Shown here one piece after another: positions 34,234 through 41,876 of a stretch of DNA of 55,182 bases; position 1 is the first letter of the stretch, and each line of letters opens with the position of its first letter. The notes beneath the pieces were generated by a model. It saw only the letters and a program-made list of their open reading frames with translations. It had not been told where the DNA came from and did not search any database. The translations under genes and the position numbers were made by a program. The stretch is taken from contig JBCCDU010000019.1 in the NCBI GenBank assembly GCA_039030715.1, positions 1 through 55,182 on the forward strand, read 5' to 3'. The stretch is from Thermohalobaculum sp039030715. GTDB lineage: Bacteria > Pseudomonadota > Alphaproteobacteria > Rhodobacterales > Rhodobacteraceae.

Positions 34234-34656
34234 TCAGGCGGATTTCGGCGGGATCGCATAGGTGCAGGTCGCATGCGCGACCGGCCTGGCGTCGCCGACC
34301 GAATAAAGCGTCACATCGCCGGTTGCCAGCAGCCGGCCCAGCTTGAGGATCCGCGCCTCGGCAATCATGTCGGTCGCCGCGGGCTTGCGCAGGAAGTTGA
34401 TGTTGAGATTGGTGGTGACGGTCAGTGCCTCGCGCCCGATCATCGCCAGCACCGCGACATAGAACGCCACATCGGCCAGCGCGAACATCGACGGACCCGA
34501 GACCGTGCCGCCGGGACGCAGATGCTCGTCCCTCACCCCAAGCCGCATGCGCGAGGTCAGCGGCCCCACCTCCTCAATCGCGAATTGGCCGCACATCTGG
34601 GGGAAAACCTCGTCCAGAAAGTCCGCGAGTTCGACTTCGTTGAGCTTCGTCTCCAT
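34234..34656 (-). CDS. PaaI/YdiI-type hotdog thioesterase
   Basis: The 140-residue single hotdog domain has RPGGTVSGPSMFALADVAFYVAVLA, with the Asp of the central helix as probable catalytic residue, and TTNLNINFLRKP. Such enzymes hydrolyse acyl-CoA thioesters; the acyl group is unknown. It starts three bases after the histidine phosphatase stop, which suggests co-expression. Confidence 0.8.
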   Translation of the reverse strand: METKLNEVELADFLDEVFPQMCGQFAIEEVGPLTSRMRLGVRDEHLRPGGTVSGPSMFALADVAFYVAVLAMIGREALTVTTNLNINFLRKPAATDMIAEARILKLGRLLATGDVTLYSVGDARPVAHATCTYAIPPKSA

Positions 34657-34659
34657 CGC

Positions 34660-35268
34660 TCACAACCCCTGTGCCTGGGTGCGCGCGCCGAACCGGTCGT
34701 CCTGCCCGACCAGGCGCACATCCCAACGGTCGCCATCGGGCTGGATGTAAAGCGCCAGCGCATTCGGCATCCGGTCGAGATCAGGCTCCATCCGCACCAG
34801 CGAGCGCGCCGCGTACCAGAGCCCGCCATGCGCCACGATCAGCCGGTTTGCCCCGCCTGCCACGATCCGCCGCATCGCCGGAAAGACCCTGGCACGAAAC
34901 TGCCAGAAGTCCTCGCCCCCCTCGGGCGCGAAACCGCCGGTCCAGTAGTCGCTCAGCCAGGGGGCATAGGGTTCGCCCTGATGGATACCCAAATGGCACT
35001 CCATCAGGCCTGCATCGGTCTTAACAGTCTCGCCCCGTGCCTCTGCCACCATTTCGGCGGTGACCCGGGCCCGGCTCAACGGGCTGGCAACGATCGCGCT
35101 GATCGGTTCGGTCTTCAGTGCGTCGGCCGCCATCGCCGCCTGCGCCAGCCCGGTCTCGTTCAACTGGCTGTCAAGCTGGCCCTGAAAGCGCCTGTCATGG
35201 TTGAAATCCGTCTCGCCATGGCGGAGGAAATAGAACGGATGCGCAAATGTCGTGTCGAGACTGGTCAT
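34660..35268 (-). CDS. Histidine phosphatase (phosphoglycerate mutase-like) family protein
   Basis: The 202-residue protein has the phosphohistidine motif FLRHGETDFNHDRRFQG, SPLSRARVTAEM, and the second-half RLIVAHGGLWYA with the distal catalytic His. It is a cytoplasmic phosphatase of unknown substrate; the motif spacing is closer to broad phosphatases than to dPGM. It is divergent from the LhgO-like gene, with 43 bases between their starts. Confidence 0.85.
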   Translation of the reverse strand: MTSLDTTFAHPFYFLRHGETDFNHDRRFQGQLDSQLNETGLAQAAMAADALKTEPISAIVASPLSRARVTAEMVAEARGETVKTDAGLMECHLGIHQGEPYAPWLSDYWTGGFAPEGGEDFWQFRARVFPAMRRIVAGGANRLIVAHGGLWYAARSLVRMEPDLDRMPNALALYIQPDGDRWDVRLVGQDDRFGARTQAQGL

Positions 35269-35311
35269 CCCCCGTCTCTGACCCGGCTGGCCCGGGAAGG
35301 CAAGGCGATAA

Positions 35312-36412
35312 ATGGAGCAGGTTCAGACCATCGTGATCGGCGCAGGGGTCGTAGGCCTGGCCATCGCCCGCGCGCTGGCCCTGACCGGGCGCGAGGTAGT
35401 GATATTGGAGGCGGAGGAGCAGATCGGCTCCATCACCTCCGCACGCAACTCCGAAGTGATCCATGCGGGAATCTACTATGCCCCCGACAGCCTGAAGGCG
35501 CGGCTTTGCGTGGAAGGGCGCCACGCGCTCTATCGCTATTGCGCCAGCCGCCATGTCCCGCACCGACGCAGTGGCAAGCTGATCGCGGCGGTCGATTTGG
35601 CGGAGGCGGATGCTTTGGACGGCATCGCGAAACGGGCCGTCGCGAATGGGGTGAGCGACCTGCGCCTGATCGATGGAGGCGAAGCAAAGGCGATGGAGCC
35701 GGCTTTGAATGCGGTCGCTGCGTTGCATTCCCCTTCGACAGGTATCGTCGACAGTCATGCGTTGATGCTCTCGCTGCTGGGAGAGGCCGAGGGCGCGGGT
35801 GCGATGCTGGCGCTTGGCACGCCGGTGGCATCGCTTTCCGCGATGGACGGGGGATTTCGTGTCCAGGCGGGTGGCGAAACGCCCATGGAATTGATCGCCC
35901 GCGAAGTGATCAACGCGGCGGGTCATGGCGCGGCACCGCTCTCGCGTCCTATCGCGGATGACGTACCGCAGACCTGGCTGGCGAAGGGCAATTACTTCAC
36001 CCTGTCACGCAAGGCCCCTTTCTCACACCTGATCTACCCGGTGCCAAGCCCCGGTGGCCTAGGCACCCATCTGACACTGGATATGGCGGGCCAGGCCCGC
36101 TTCGGCCCCGATGTGGAGTGGCTGGAGGATACCGATCACAAGCGCGCCGACTACAGCGTCGACCCGGACAGGGCAGAACGATTCTATAGCGACATCCGCC
36201 GCTATTGGCCGGGATTGGAGGATGGCGAACTGGAACCGGGATATGCGGGCATACGACCCAAGATCTGCCCACCTGGCGCCCCCGCGGCGGACTTCCGGAT
36301 CGAGACCCATGGGTTGGAGGGCTTCGTAGCCCTCTACGGTATCGAAAGCCCGGGCCTCACCTCCTGTCTGGCCATCGCGGAGGAGGTGGGGAAACGACTG
36401 CGAGCCAGGTGA
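35312..36412 (+). CDS. FAD-dependent oxidase of the L-2-hydroxyglutarate dehydrogenase (LhgO) type
   Basis: The 366-residue protein starts with VIGAGVVGLAIARALALTGREVVILEAE, an ADP-binding Rossmann motif, then RNSEVIHAGIYYAPDSLKARLCVEG and RRSGKLIAA, signatures of the LhgO/L2HGDH group. The middle has HSPSTGIVDSHALMLSLL and the C-terminus GYAGIRPKI and YGIESPGLTSCLAIAEEV. The predicted reaction is oxidation of L-2-hydroxyglutarate to 2-oxoglutarate with electrons to quinone or O2. The ATG has AGGCGATAA upstream. Confidence 0.82.
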   Translation: MEQVQTIVIGAGVVGLAIARALALTGREVVILEAEEQIGSITSARNSEVIHAGIYYAPDSLKARLCVEGRHALYRYCASRHVPHRRSGKLIAAVDLAEADALDGIAKRAVANGVSDLRLIDGGEAKAMEPALNAVAALHSPSTGIVDSHALMLSLLGEAEGAGAMLALGTPVASLSAMDGGFRVQAGGETPMELIAREVINAAGHGAAPLSRPIADDVPQTWLAKGNYFTLSRKAPFSHLIYPVPSPGGLGTHLTLDMAGQARFGPDVEWLEDTDHKRADYSVDPDRAERFYSDIRRYWPGLEDGELEPGYAGIRPKICPPGAPAADFRIETHGLEGFVALYGIESPGLTSCLAIAEEVGKRLRAR

Positions 36413-36518
36413 CTCGAATCCGCCTGGGCGACGCGGATAGGCGCTGAGTATGAAACTCATGCGCCGTTGATCTGCTGCATGGAATAAATTTGCCGCGACA
36501 TAGATCTTGCTGGGCGAC

Positions 36519-38417
36519 CTAGTCCTGCATCGTACTCGCCAGGCTGCCGGACAGTTTGAGTTCCAGACCGTCCAGAGTGTCGCCCATCGGCTCCGCCCGC
36601 CCTCCCAGCACTTCCGCAAGGAACACATCGACCAGAGCATAGAAGGCGGCGACATTCTCGGGCCTCGCCAGGATGTGCCCCTCGTTCTCGAACACCGCGT
36701 AGAGATAGGGGATCTGCATATCGGCCATCGCGGTCGCGACCGCCTCGCTTTCGGCTTCGGCGACCCGGACGTCGTGGGCGCCATGCGCCAGCAGGAGAGG
36801 TTTCGCGATGCGATGCAGGTTTGTTATTGGCGATTGGGCGCGAAGCTGGGCGCGTCCCTCCGGCTCGTCATGCGCGCCGATGCGCCGGGCGAAGACCTGT
36901 TTCAGATGGCCCCAATAGGGCGGCACACTCTCCAGAAACGAAACCAGATCCGCGGGCCCGCACATCGAAACGCCGCAGGCAAACCTCTCGGGCGTTTCGG
37001 TCATCGCGCGAAGCACGGCATATCCGCCATAGGACGCGCCCATGATCGCGATCCTGCCTGGATCGGCGATCCCCTGGGTGACGGCCCAATCCACCGCGTC
37101 GATCAGATCGTCATGCATGCGCGCGCCCCACTCGCGATCGCCTGCGTTCAGGAAGGTTTTGCCAAATCCGGTCGATCCCCTGAAGTTGACCGACAGGACC
37201 GCATAGCCCCGATTGACCAGCCACTGCGCCGCCGGATCGTATCCCCAGTGAACGCGGCTCCATGGCCCGCCATGCACTTGCAGAACCAGGGGCGGTCTTT
37301 CTGCGGTCGGGGTTGGCACGCTCAGATAGCTGATCAGATCCAGCCCGTCGCGCGACCGAATGGTCGTGGGGCGCATCCCGACCAGGGGTAGCCCGACCAG
37401 CGCCGCCTTGTTGGGGAACAGGTCAGTCACCTGCTGTCTGGCGCGATCGAACAGACAGAACAGCATCGGCCCCGCGTCATCCAAATAGGCGACCACCCAC
37501 CAATCCAGGTCCCGACTTCGCGAGAGGACATGCACCTCTCCCGGACGCGCGGCTTGCAGTGTCGCGAAGTCCCGCGCGACCTGCGGATCCGTGGGCACCC
37601 AGTGTTGCCGCGCATGGACGGTCGCATAGGCCTGCACCGCCTTCGTCCGCGGATGCGCGAGCACTTGGGCAATGTCGCTCTGCGGGTCCGACGCGATCTC
37701 GGTTGCGACGCCGGTGTCGAGCGAAATTTCAACCAGACGCGCCTTGTCGCGGCCCCGGGAGTCGACGGCGAAGACGCTGCGTGCATCTTCTGTGAAACCG
37801 GTGATCCGGGTCGTCAGCACATCGTCCGCGGGCACATCGATGAAGGGATGCCATTGCCCCGCGCCATCGCGCTGGAGATATTGCATCGCGCCGTCCGGTT
37901 GAGGGCGCATACCAAGCCGAACCGCGAAATTCCGATCCGCGATCAACTGCGCGAAACCGTCGTTCTGAAACCAAATCCGCGCCTCGCCGCCCGCCAGACC
38001 GATCTTGTGAAGATCGTGCAGCGCAGGGTCGCGGGCATTGATCTGCAGCAGCACTTCATCCGGGCGGTCCGGGCTTAGGGTGTGGATGCCCGCGGCGATG
38101 CCCTCGAACGGGGTCAAGTCGCGCGAGGTGCCGGTTTGCACGTCCAGTGCCAAAACATGCCAGCTCTCGCTGCCATCGATATCGCGCATATAGAGAATGT
38201 GCCGATTGTCGAAGCACCAGGTGTAATGCTGGACGCCGGCACCGCTCTCGGCGGTCAAGGGTTTCGCTGCCTGCCAGTCGCTGCGGCTCCCAATCCACAG
38301 ATTGAGAGACCCATCCACATCCGACAGATAGGCGATCCGCGTGCCGTCCGGGCTGACCGTCGGCGATGCCCGATCGGCGGGCCCGAACAGGACCGAGCGT
38401 GTAATCAATGGCGGCAT
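36519..38417 (-). CDS. S9 family (prolyl oligopeptidase-like) serine peptidase
   Basis: The 632-residue protein has an N-terminal beta-propeller (residues about 1-370, with SPDGTRIAYLSDVDGSLNLW-type blades) and a C-terminal alpha/beta hydrolase domain. The nucleophile is in IMGASYGGYAVLRAM; VHGGPWSRVHWG forms the oxyanion region; the Asp is in AHGAHDVRV and the His in FENEGHIL. No signal peptide is seen, so it is probably cytoplasmic and acts on short peptides. I use ATG 38417. It is divergent from the RiPP cluster; a role in clearing cleaved leader peptide is possible but unproven. Confidence 0.85.
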   Translation of the reverse strand: MPPLITRSVLFGPADRASPTVSPDGTRIAYLSDVDGSLNLWIGSRSDWQAAKPLTAESGAGVQHYTWCFDNRHILYMRDIDGSESWHVLALDVQTGTSRDLTPFEGIAAGIHTLSPDRPDEVLLQINARDPALHDLHKIGLAGGEARIWFQNDGFAQLIADRNFAVRLGMRPQPDGAMQYLQRDGAGQWHPFIDVPADDVLTTRITGFTEDARSVFAVDSRGRDKARLVEISLDTGVATEIASDPQSDIAQVLAHPRTKAVQAYATVHARQHWVPTDPQVARDFATLQAARPGEVHVLSRSRDLDWWVVAYLDDAGPMLFCLFDRARQQVTDLFPNKAALVGLPLVGMRPTTIRSRDGLDLISYLSVPTPTAERPPLVLQVHGGPWSRVHWGYDPAAQWLVNRGYAVLSVNFRGSTGFGKTFLNAGDREWGARMHDDLIDAVDWAVTQGIADPGRIAIMGASYGGYAVLRAMTETPERFACGVSMCGPADLVSFLESVPPYWGHLKQVFARRIGAHDEPEGRAQLRAQSPITNLHRIAKPLLLAHGAHDVRVAEAESEAVATAMADMQIPYLYAVFENEGHILARPENVAAFYALVDVFLAEVLGGRAEPMGDTLDGLELKLSGSLASTMQD

Positions 38418-38769
38418 CAAAGGGGGCTGCTACGCTTGCGCAAATCTGTGGACTGGCGAAAACCGCAGGATGTCGCGCCGCCAAGCCATTGACGCTGGTG
38501 CCGCAATCCACGTCGCGATGCCAAGTTTGGATCCCTCATTTACCTAAGGTAACAGCATTGCATTTTTCCCGCAAAACCGATACTCTGCTTATGGTTGATA
38601 GAGTAAGTTTCTTCTCTACGCATGGTGTTTGCATCTGCGCGCCTGCACACAGCTAAACGACACACGAAGAAACGCTTTCAAGGTTTGGCGGCTCCTGGTT
38701 TGGCGGCGTCAGAGACGTGCGATTTTCTTAGCACACACAGCTTTTCGAGCGCACCTGTGGGGGGTCGAC
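38418..38769 (+). other. Non-coding leader of the RiPP cluster
   Basis: This 352-bp stretch separates the S9 peptidase from the first radical SAM gene. The in-frame upstream extension of the radical SAM ORF (from 38629) has no resemblance to the two paralogues and is taken as untranslated. It holds a dyad TTACC-TAA-GGTAA at 38540-38552 and a candidate promoter at 38558-38586, and is more AT-rich than its surroundings. Confidence 0.55.
38540..38586 (+). promoter_or_regulatory. Candidate promoter and operator of the RiPP operon
   Basis: TTGCAT (38558-38563) and TACTCT (38581-38586) are 17 bases apart; the -10 box is weak. A 13-base near-palindrome TTACC-TAA-GGTAA (38540-38552) ends five bases before the -35 box, where an activator would bind. 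The proposed transcript would have a leader of about 175 nt. Confidence 0.33.
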
Positions 38770-40773
38770 TTGAACGATATCGTCTTTGCGCTGATGCCCT
38801 TTGTGGCTCTTGAACGACCCTCGGTCGCTCTTGGGACATTGACAGCGAGCTTGCGCGCACACGGCATCTCGGCGAAAACGGTTTACGCCAATCTCAGATA
38901 TGCTGAGCATATCGGACTGACCGCCTATACCAGCGTCGACAATTCCGACATCACCTCTCAGATCGGCGAATGGATCTTTTCGCAGAGCGCGTTCCGCACC
39001 GAAGGCGTCACGCCAGAAGAACTGTTGCTTCGGCTGTCCGGCGGCACCGAGGGGCCTGCGGGCAGCGTCCATGGTTTGCGCCAGGCGCGGCAGCTAGCGG
39101 GCCAGCTTGTTGAACAGACGGCCGCCGAGATCGTTGCGATGAACCCCAGGATTGTCGGCTGCAGTTCGGTCTTCCAACAGCAATGCGGTTCGCTGGCGCT
39201 GCTGCGCCGGGTGAAGGAACTGAACCCGGCGATTGTCACAATGATCGGCGGCGCCAACTGCGAAGGCGCCATGGGTGCCGCGGTTCACCGGCAATACGAA
39301 TGGATCGACTTCGTTGTCTCGGGCGAAGCCGATCTGTTGCTGCCCAAGCTCTGCCAGGACATTTTCGATCAGGGTCCGGATATTCCGGCAGATCACCTGC
39401 CCTACGGCGTTTTCGGCCCGGCGATGCGTGGCGGCCAAAAGACGGGCGAAGCCGATGGCAAGCGGACCGCACGCGCGGTTATCCACGATCTCGACAGTCT
39501 GCCCATGCCCGACTACGACGACTATTTCGAGCAACTCGAGGCGCTCTCGATCCGCGAGTTCATCCTGCCTGCGATCGCAGTCGAAACCTCTCGTGGATGC
39601 TGGTGGGGCGAGAAACACCATTGCACGTTCTGCGGCCTGAACGGCCAGGGAATGACCTTCCGCGCAAAGTCAGCCGACCGCGCGCTCGAGGAGTTGAGCA
39701 GCCTGTCGGAGCGCCACAAGCTCAACAAATTCATGACTGTAGACAACATTCTGGATAACAAGTATTTCGACCGCATGCTGCCGGCGCTGGCCGCGGCAGG
39801 CGACTCGACCTTTTTCTACGAGATCAAGTCGAATTTGCGCCGGGCGCGGGTGGAGGCGCTGTCCAATGCCGGGATCCGCTGGGTGCAACCCGGGATCGAG
39901 GCACTTCACGACGACCTGCTGAAACTGCTGAAAAAGGGCGCGACAGCCGCGATCAACGTCCAGCTTCTGAAATGGGCACGGACTTACGGTATCTGGGTCG
40001 TTTGGAACTATCTCTGCAACGCGCCTGGCGACCGGCGCGAGTGGTATGACGAGGTGGCCGATTGGCTGCCCAAGATCAGCCATTTGCAACCGCCGTCCGG
40101 CGCCGCGGTAACCGCGATCCGGTTCGATCGGTTCAGCCCCTATTTCAACGACGCGGCGGAGTATGGTTTGAACCTTGTTCCCTATGGCGGTTACGAGACG
40201 GCCTATCCGCTGAGCAGCGATCAGCTCAAGGACCAGGCCTATTTCTTCCGGCATGATGGGCCAGCGGCCCCGATCCCACAGCGCCTGCAAGACGGTGTCG
40301 CGCATTGGTACGATATATTCTTCGACACCGACGGCCTTCGCTTTCCAACGGTGAAGCCTGATGCGCCGTATCTTATGATGTTGGCGGATCGCCATGGCGC
40401 AGAGGTGACCGACACACGGCCCATTGCGAAAACCAATAGCTATCGGTTGGACAGGCTTCAGGCGGCGATATGTGCGGCCTGCGATTCCGCGACCAAGCTC
40501 TACGGCATCAGGATGGCCCTCAAGAAGCGCGGACTAGACGTCGACGACGACACGGTGATGGAGGCGCTGGAGGGGCTTTGCGCCGTACATCTGATCCTGC
40601 GCATCAACGACACCTATCTGTGCCTGGCCTTCGACAGGGTGCCGGTTCCCTATATGCGCTTCACCGATTTCGCAGGCGGCTTGACGCTGTTGTCCAAGCC
40701 GAAAGAGGCCGTGGCACCAATAAGTGAGGAAGAGCAGCTCAACCCATCTCTGAAGAGGATGTTCAGTTTGTAG
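38770..40773 (+). CDS. Cobalamin-type radical SAM RiPP maturase 1 (PoyB/PoyC-like)
   Basis: The 667-residue protein belongs to the RiPP maturation radical SAM protein 1 family. Residues 1-230 form a B12-binding-like domain (LMPFVALERPSVALG, QIVGC/RIVGCSSVFQQQCGSLALL, GGANCEG, SGEADLLLPKLC) without a DxHxxG histidine motif. The radical SAM cluster site is Cys277-Cys285-Cys288 in RGCWWGEKHHCTFCG, a CX7CX2C spacing unlike the usual CX3CX2C. The polytheonamide homologues PoyB and PoyC add methyl groups to unactivated carbons of the core peptide. I place the start at TTG 38770, preceded by TGGGGGG, because the two paralogues begin at the same point. It precedes the first precursor by 53 bases. Confidence 0.85.
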   Translation: MNDIVFALMPFVALERPSVALGTLTASLRAHGISAKTVYANLRYAEHIGLTAYTSVDNSDITSQIGEWIFSQSAFRTEGVTPEELLLRLSGGTEGPAGSVHGLRQARQLAGQLVEQTAAEIVAMNPRIVGCSSVFQQQCGSLALLRRVKELNPAIVTMIGGANCEGAMGAAVHRQYEWIDFVVSGEADLLLPKLCQDIFDQGPDIPADHLPYGVFGPAMRGGQKTGEADGKRTARAVIHDLDSLPMPDYDDYFEQLEALSIREFILPAIAVETSRGCWWGEKHHCTFCGLNGQGMTFRAKSADRALEELSSLSERHKLNKFMTVDNILDNKYFDRMLPALAAAGDSTFFYEIKSNLRRARVEALSNAGIRWVQPGIEALHDDLLKLLKKGATAAINVQLLKWARTYGIWVVWNYLCNAPGDRREWYDEVADWLPKISHLQPPSGAAVTAIRFDRFSPYFNDAAEYGLNLVPYGGYETAYPLSSDQLKDQAYFFRHDGPAAPIPQRLQDGVAHWYDIFFDTDGLRFPTVKPDAPYLMMLADRHGAEVTDTRPIAKTNSYRLDRLQAAICAACDSATKLYGIRMALKKRGLDVDDDTVMEALEGLCAVHLILRINDTYLCLAFDRVPVPYMRFTDFAGGLTLLSKPKEAVAPISEEEQLNPSLKRMFSL

Positions 40774-40826
40774 ACACTCACGCAATGTCCGCGGCTACGG
40801 CTGCGGCGCAACGGGGAGAACGACCG

Positions 40827-41300
40827 ATGGCCGATCAAAGCACGACCACCACACCGATTAGAACGCGGCGTGACCTGGAAGCCAAAGTGATTGCCAGAGC
40901 GTGGCGCGACCCCGCCTTCAAGAAACGCCTCCTCGCGGATCCGAAAAGCGCCGTGGCGGATGAGTTGAAGGCCGCCTATCCTGATTTCGAACTGCCCGAG
41001 GACCTGCAGATCAAGGTCCATGAAGAAGCCCCGAACAAGTTCCATCTGGTGCTGCCGCGCAATCCGGCGGACATGACCGTCGCCGATGTGGTCGGCGACG
41101 ATCTGGAGTCCGTGGCGCCGCAGACGATCGCCGTGATCACCGGGACGACCGGGGTCACAGTTGCGGCCAACCTGGTGGCGACAGTGGTGAACGTGATCAG
41201 CGGTGTGCAACCCACCATAGCAGCCGTGAATGCGGCAAGCGGTACGAGCGGCGTTCCGCCTGCCGTCGTCGCCGCAAATTCCACGGTCGCCGTGGCCTGA
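40827..41300 (+). CDS. Proteusin precursor peptide A1 with nitrile-hydratase-like leader
   Basis: The 157-residue peptide has a leader (residues about 14-97) resembling the nitrile hydratase alpha subunit: RRDLEAKVIARAWRDPAFKK, LLADPKSAVADEL and FHLVLPRNPADMTVADVV. It ends in LESVAPQT, the same break point as in the second precursor. The putative core (from about Thr100) is small and hydrophobic, Val/Ala/Thr-rich, with only four Asn (115, 122, 135, 151) and three Pro (129, 144, 145). It therefore lacks the regular Asn ladder of the sister peptide. ATG 40827 has GGGGAGAA upstream. It could give a different product or be a decaying copy. Confidence 0.85.
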   Translation: MADQSTTTTPIRTRRDLEAKVIARAWRDPAFKKRLLADPKSAVADELKAAYPDFELPEDLQIKVHEEAPNKFHLVLPRNPADMTVADVVGDDLESVAPQTIAVITGTTGVTVAANLVATVVNVISGVQPTIAAVNAASGTSGVPPAVVAANSTVAVA

Positions 41301-41323
41301 GGCTGCGGCAGCGCCTGCAACAA

Positions 41324-41343
41324 GGCCGGGTCCAAGCCCGGCC
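41324..41343 (+). promoter_or_regulatory. Intercistronic hairpin between the two precursor genes
   Basis: GGCCGGG-TCCAAG-CCCGGCC forms a 7-bp GC stem 24 bases after the first precursor's stop codon, in the only sizeable gap (123 bases) of the operon. No T-run follows. It may protect the 3' end of a processed precursor mRNA or attenuate read-through. Confidence 0.55.
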
Positions 41344-41423
41344 AATGCGAAGACCCCGGGCCAATCCGGCATTCATGCCTGTCCGGCAACGACACTTAAA
41401 GAAGCTCAGCAGAGGAGAAAACC

Positions 41424-41867
41424 ATGGCTTCCCCACCAAGACCAATCCAGTCGCGTCGCGATCTTGAAGCAGTCATCATCGCGAATGCATGGCGCGACCC
41501 CGACTACAAGAAGGCGCTGTTGAAAGACCCGAAATCGGTCGTGGCGAAGGAGCTGAAGCGCGTCGATCCCTCGATCGATCTGCCCAAGGACCTCAAGGTT
41601 GCGGTTCACGAGGAGGACAGTTCGACCTTCCATCTCGTCCTGCCGCGCGATCCCAAGGACGTGAAGATGTCCGAGGTGGTGAGCGACGATCAGTTGGAAG
41701 CCGTGGCACCGCAAACCGTCGCAGTGGTGGTCGCCGTAGCCGCGATCGGCGCAGTCGTCGGCAACACGGTTGGCGCGGTCAACAATGTCGGTGCGGGCAA
41801 TGTCGTTGCCGCCGGGAACGTCGCCACAACCGGCAATGCTGTCGCCAACGCCAACGTCACCGCCTGA
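41424..41867 (+). CDS. Proteusin precursor peptide A2, polytheonamide-like Asn-ladder core
   Basis: The 147-residue peptide has the same nitrile-hydratase-type leader as its neighbour (RRDLEAVIIANAWRDPDYKK, LLKDPKSVVAKEL, FHLVLPRDPKDVKMSEVV) and the break point LEAVAPQT at residues 91-98. The core from Thr98 is only Val, Ala, Gly, Asn, Thr and Ile, 50 residues long. Asn occurs at 114, 120, 126, 132, 138 and 144, every sixth residue, plus 121 and 142. This copies the plan of the polytheonamide core, in which such Asn side chains line up along a beta-6.3 helix that forms an ion channel. A near-perfect ribosome site (AGAGGAGAAAACC) suggests very high translation. Confidence 0.92.
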   Translation: MASPPRPIQSRRDLEAVIIANAWRDPDYKKALLKDPKSVVAKELKRVDPSIDLPKDLKVAVHEEDSSTFHLVLPRDPKDVKMSEVVSDDQLEAVAPQTVAVVVAVAAIGAVVGNTVGAVNNVGAGNVVAAGNVATTGNAVANANVTA

Positions 41868-41876
41868 TTTCAGGTC

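Noticed and set aside
41324..41343. Rho-independent terminator after precursor A1
   Set aside because: The hairpin has no T-run and the operon continues on the same strand; kept only as an intercistronic hairpin.
40827..41867. Nitrile hydratase subunits as the function of the two small genes
   Set aside because: Only the leader-like part resembles nitrile hydratase; the metal-binding Cys motif is absent and the tails are low-complexity cores next to RiPP maturases.
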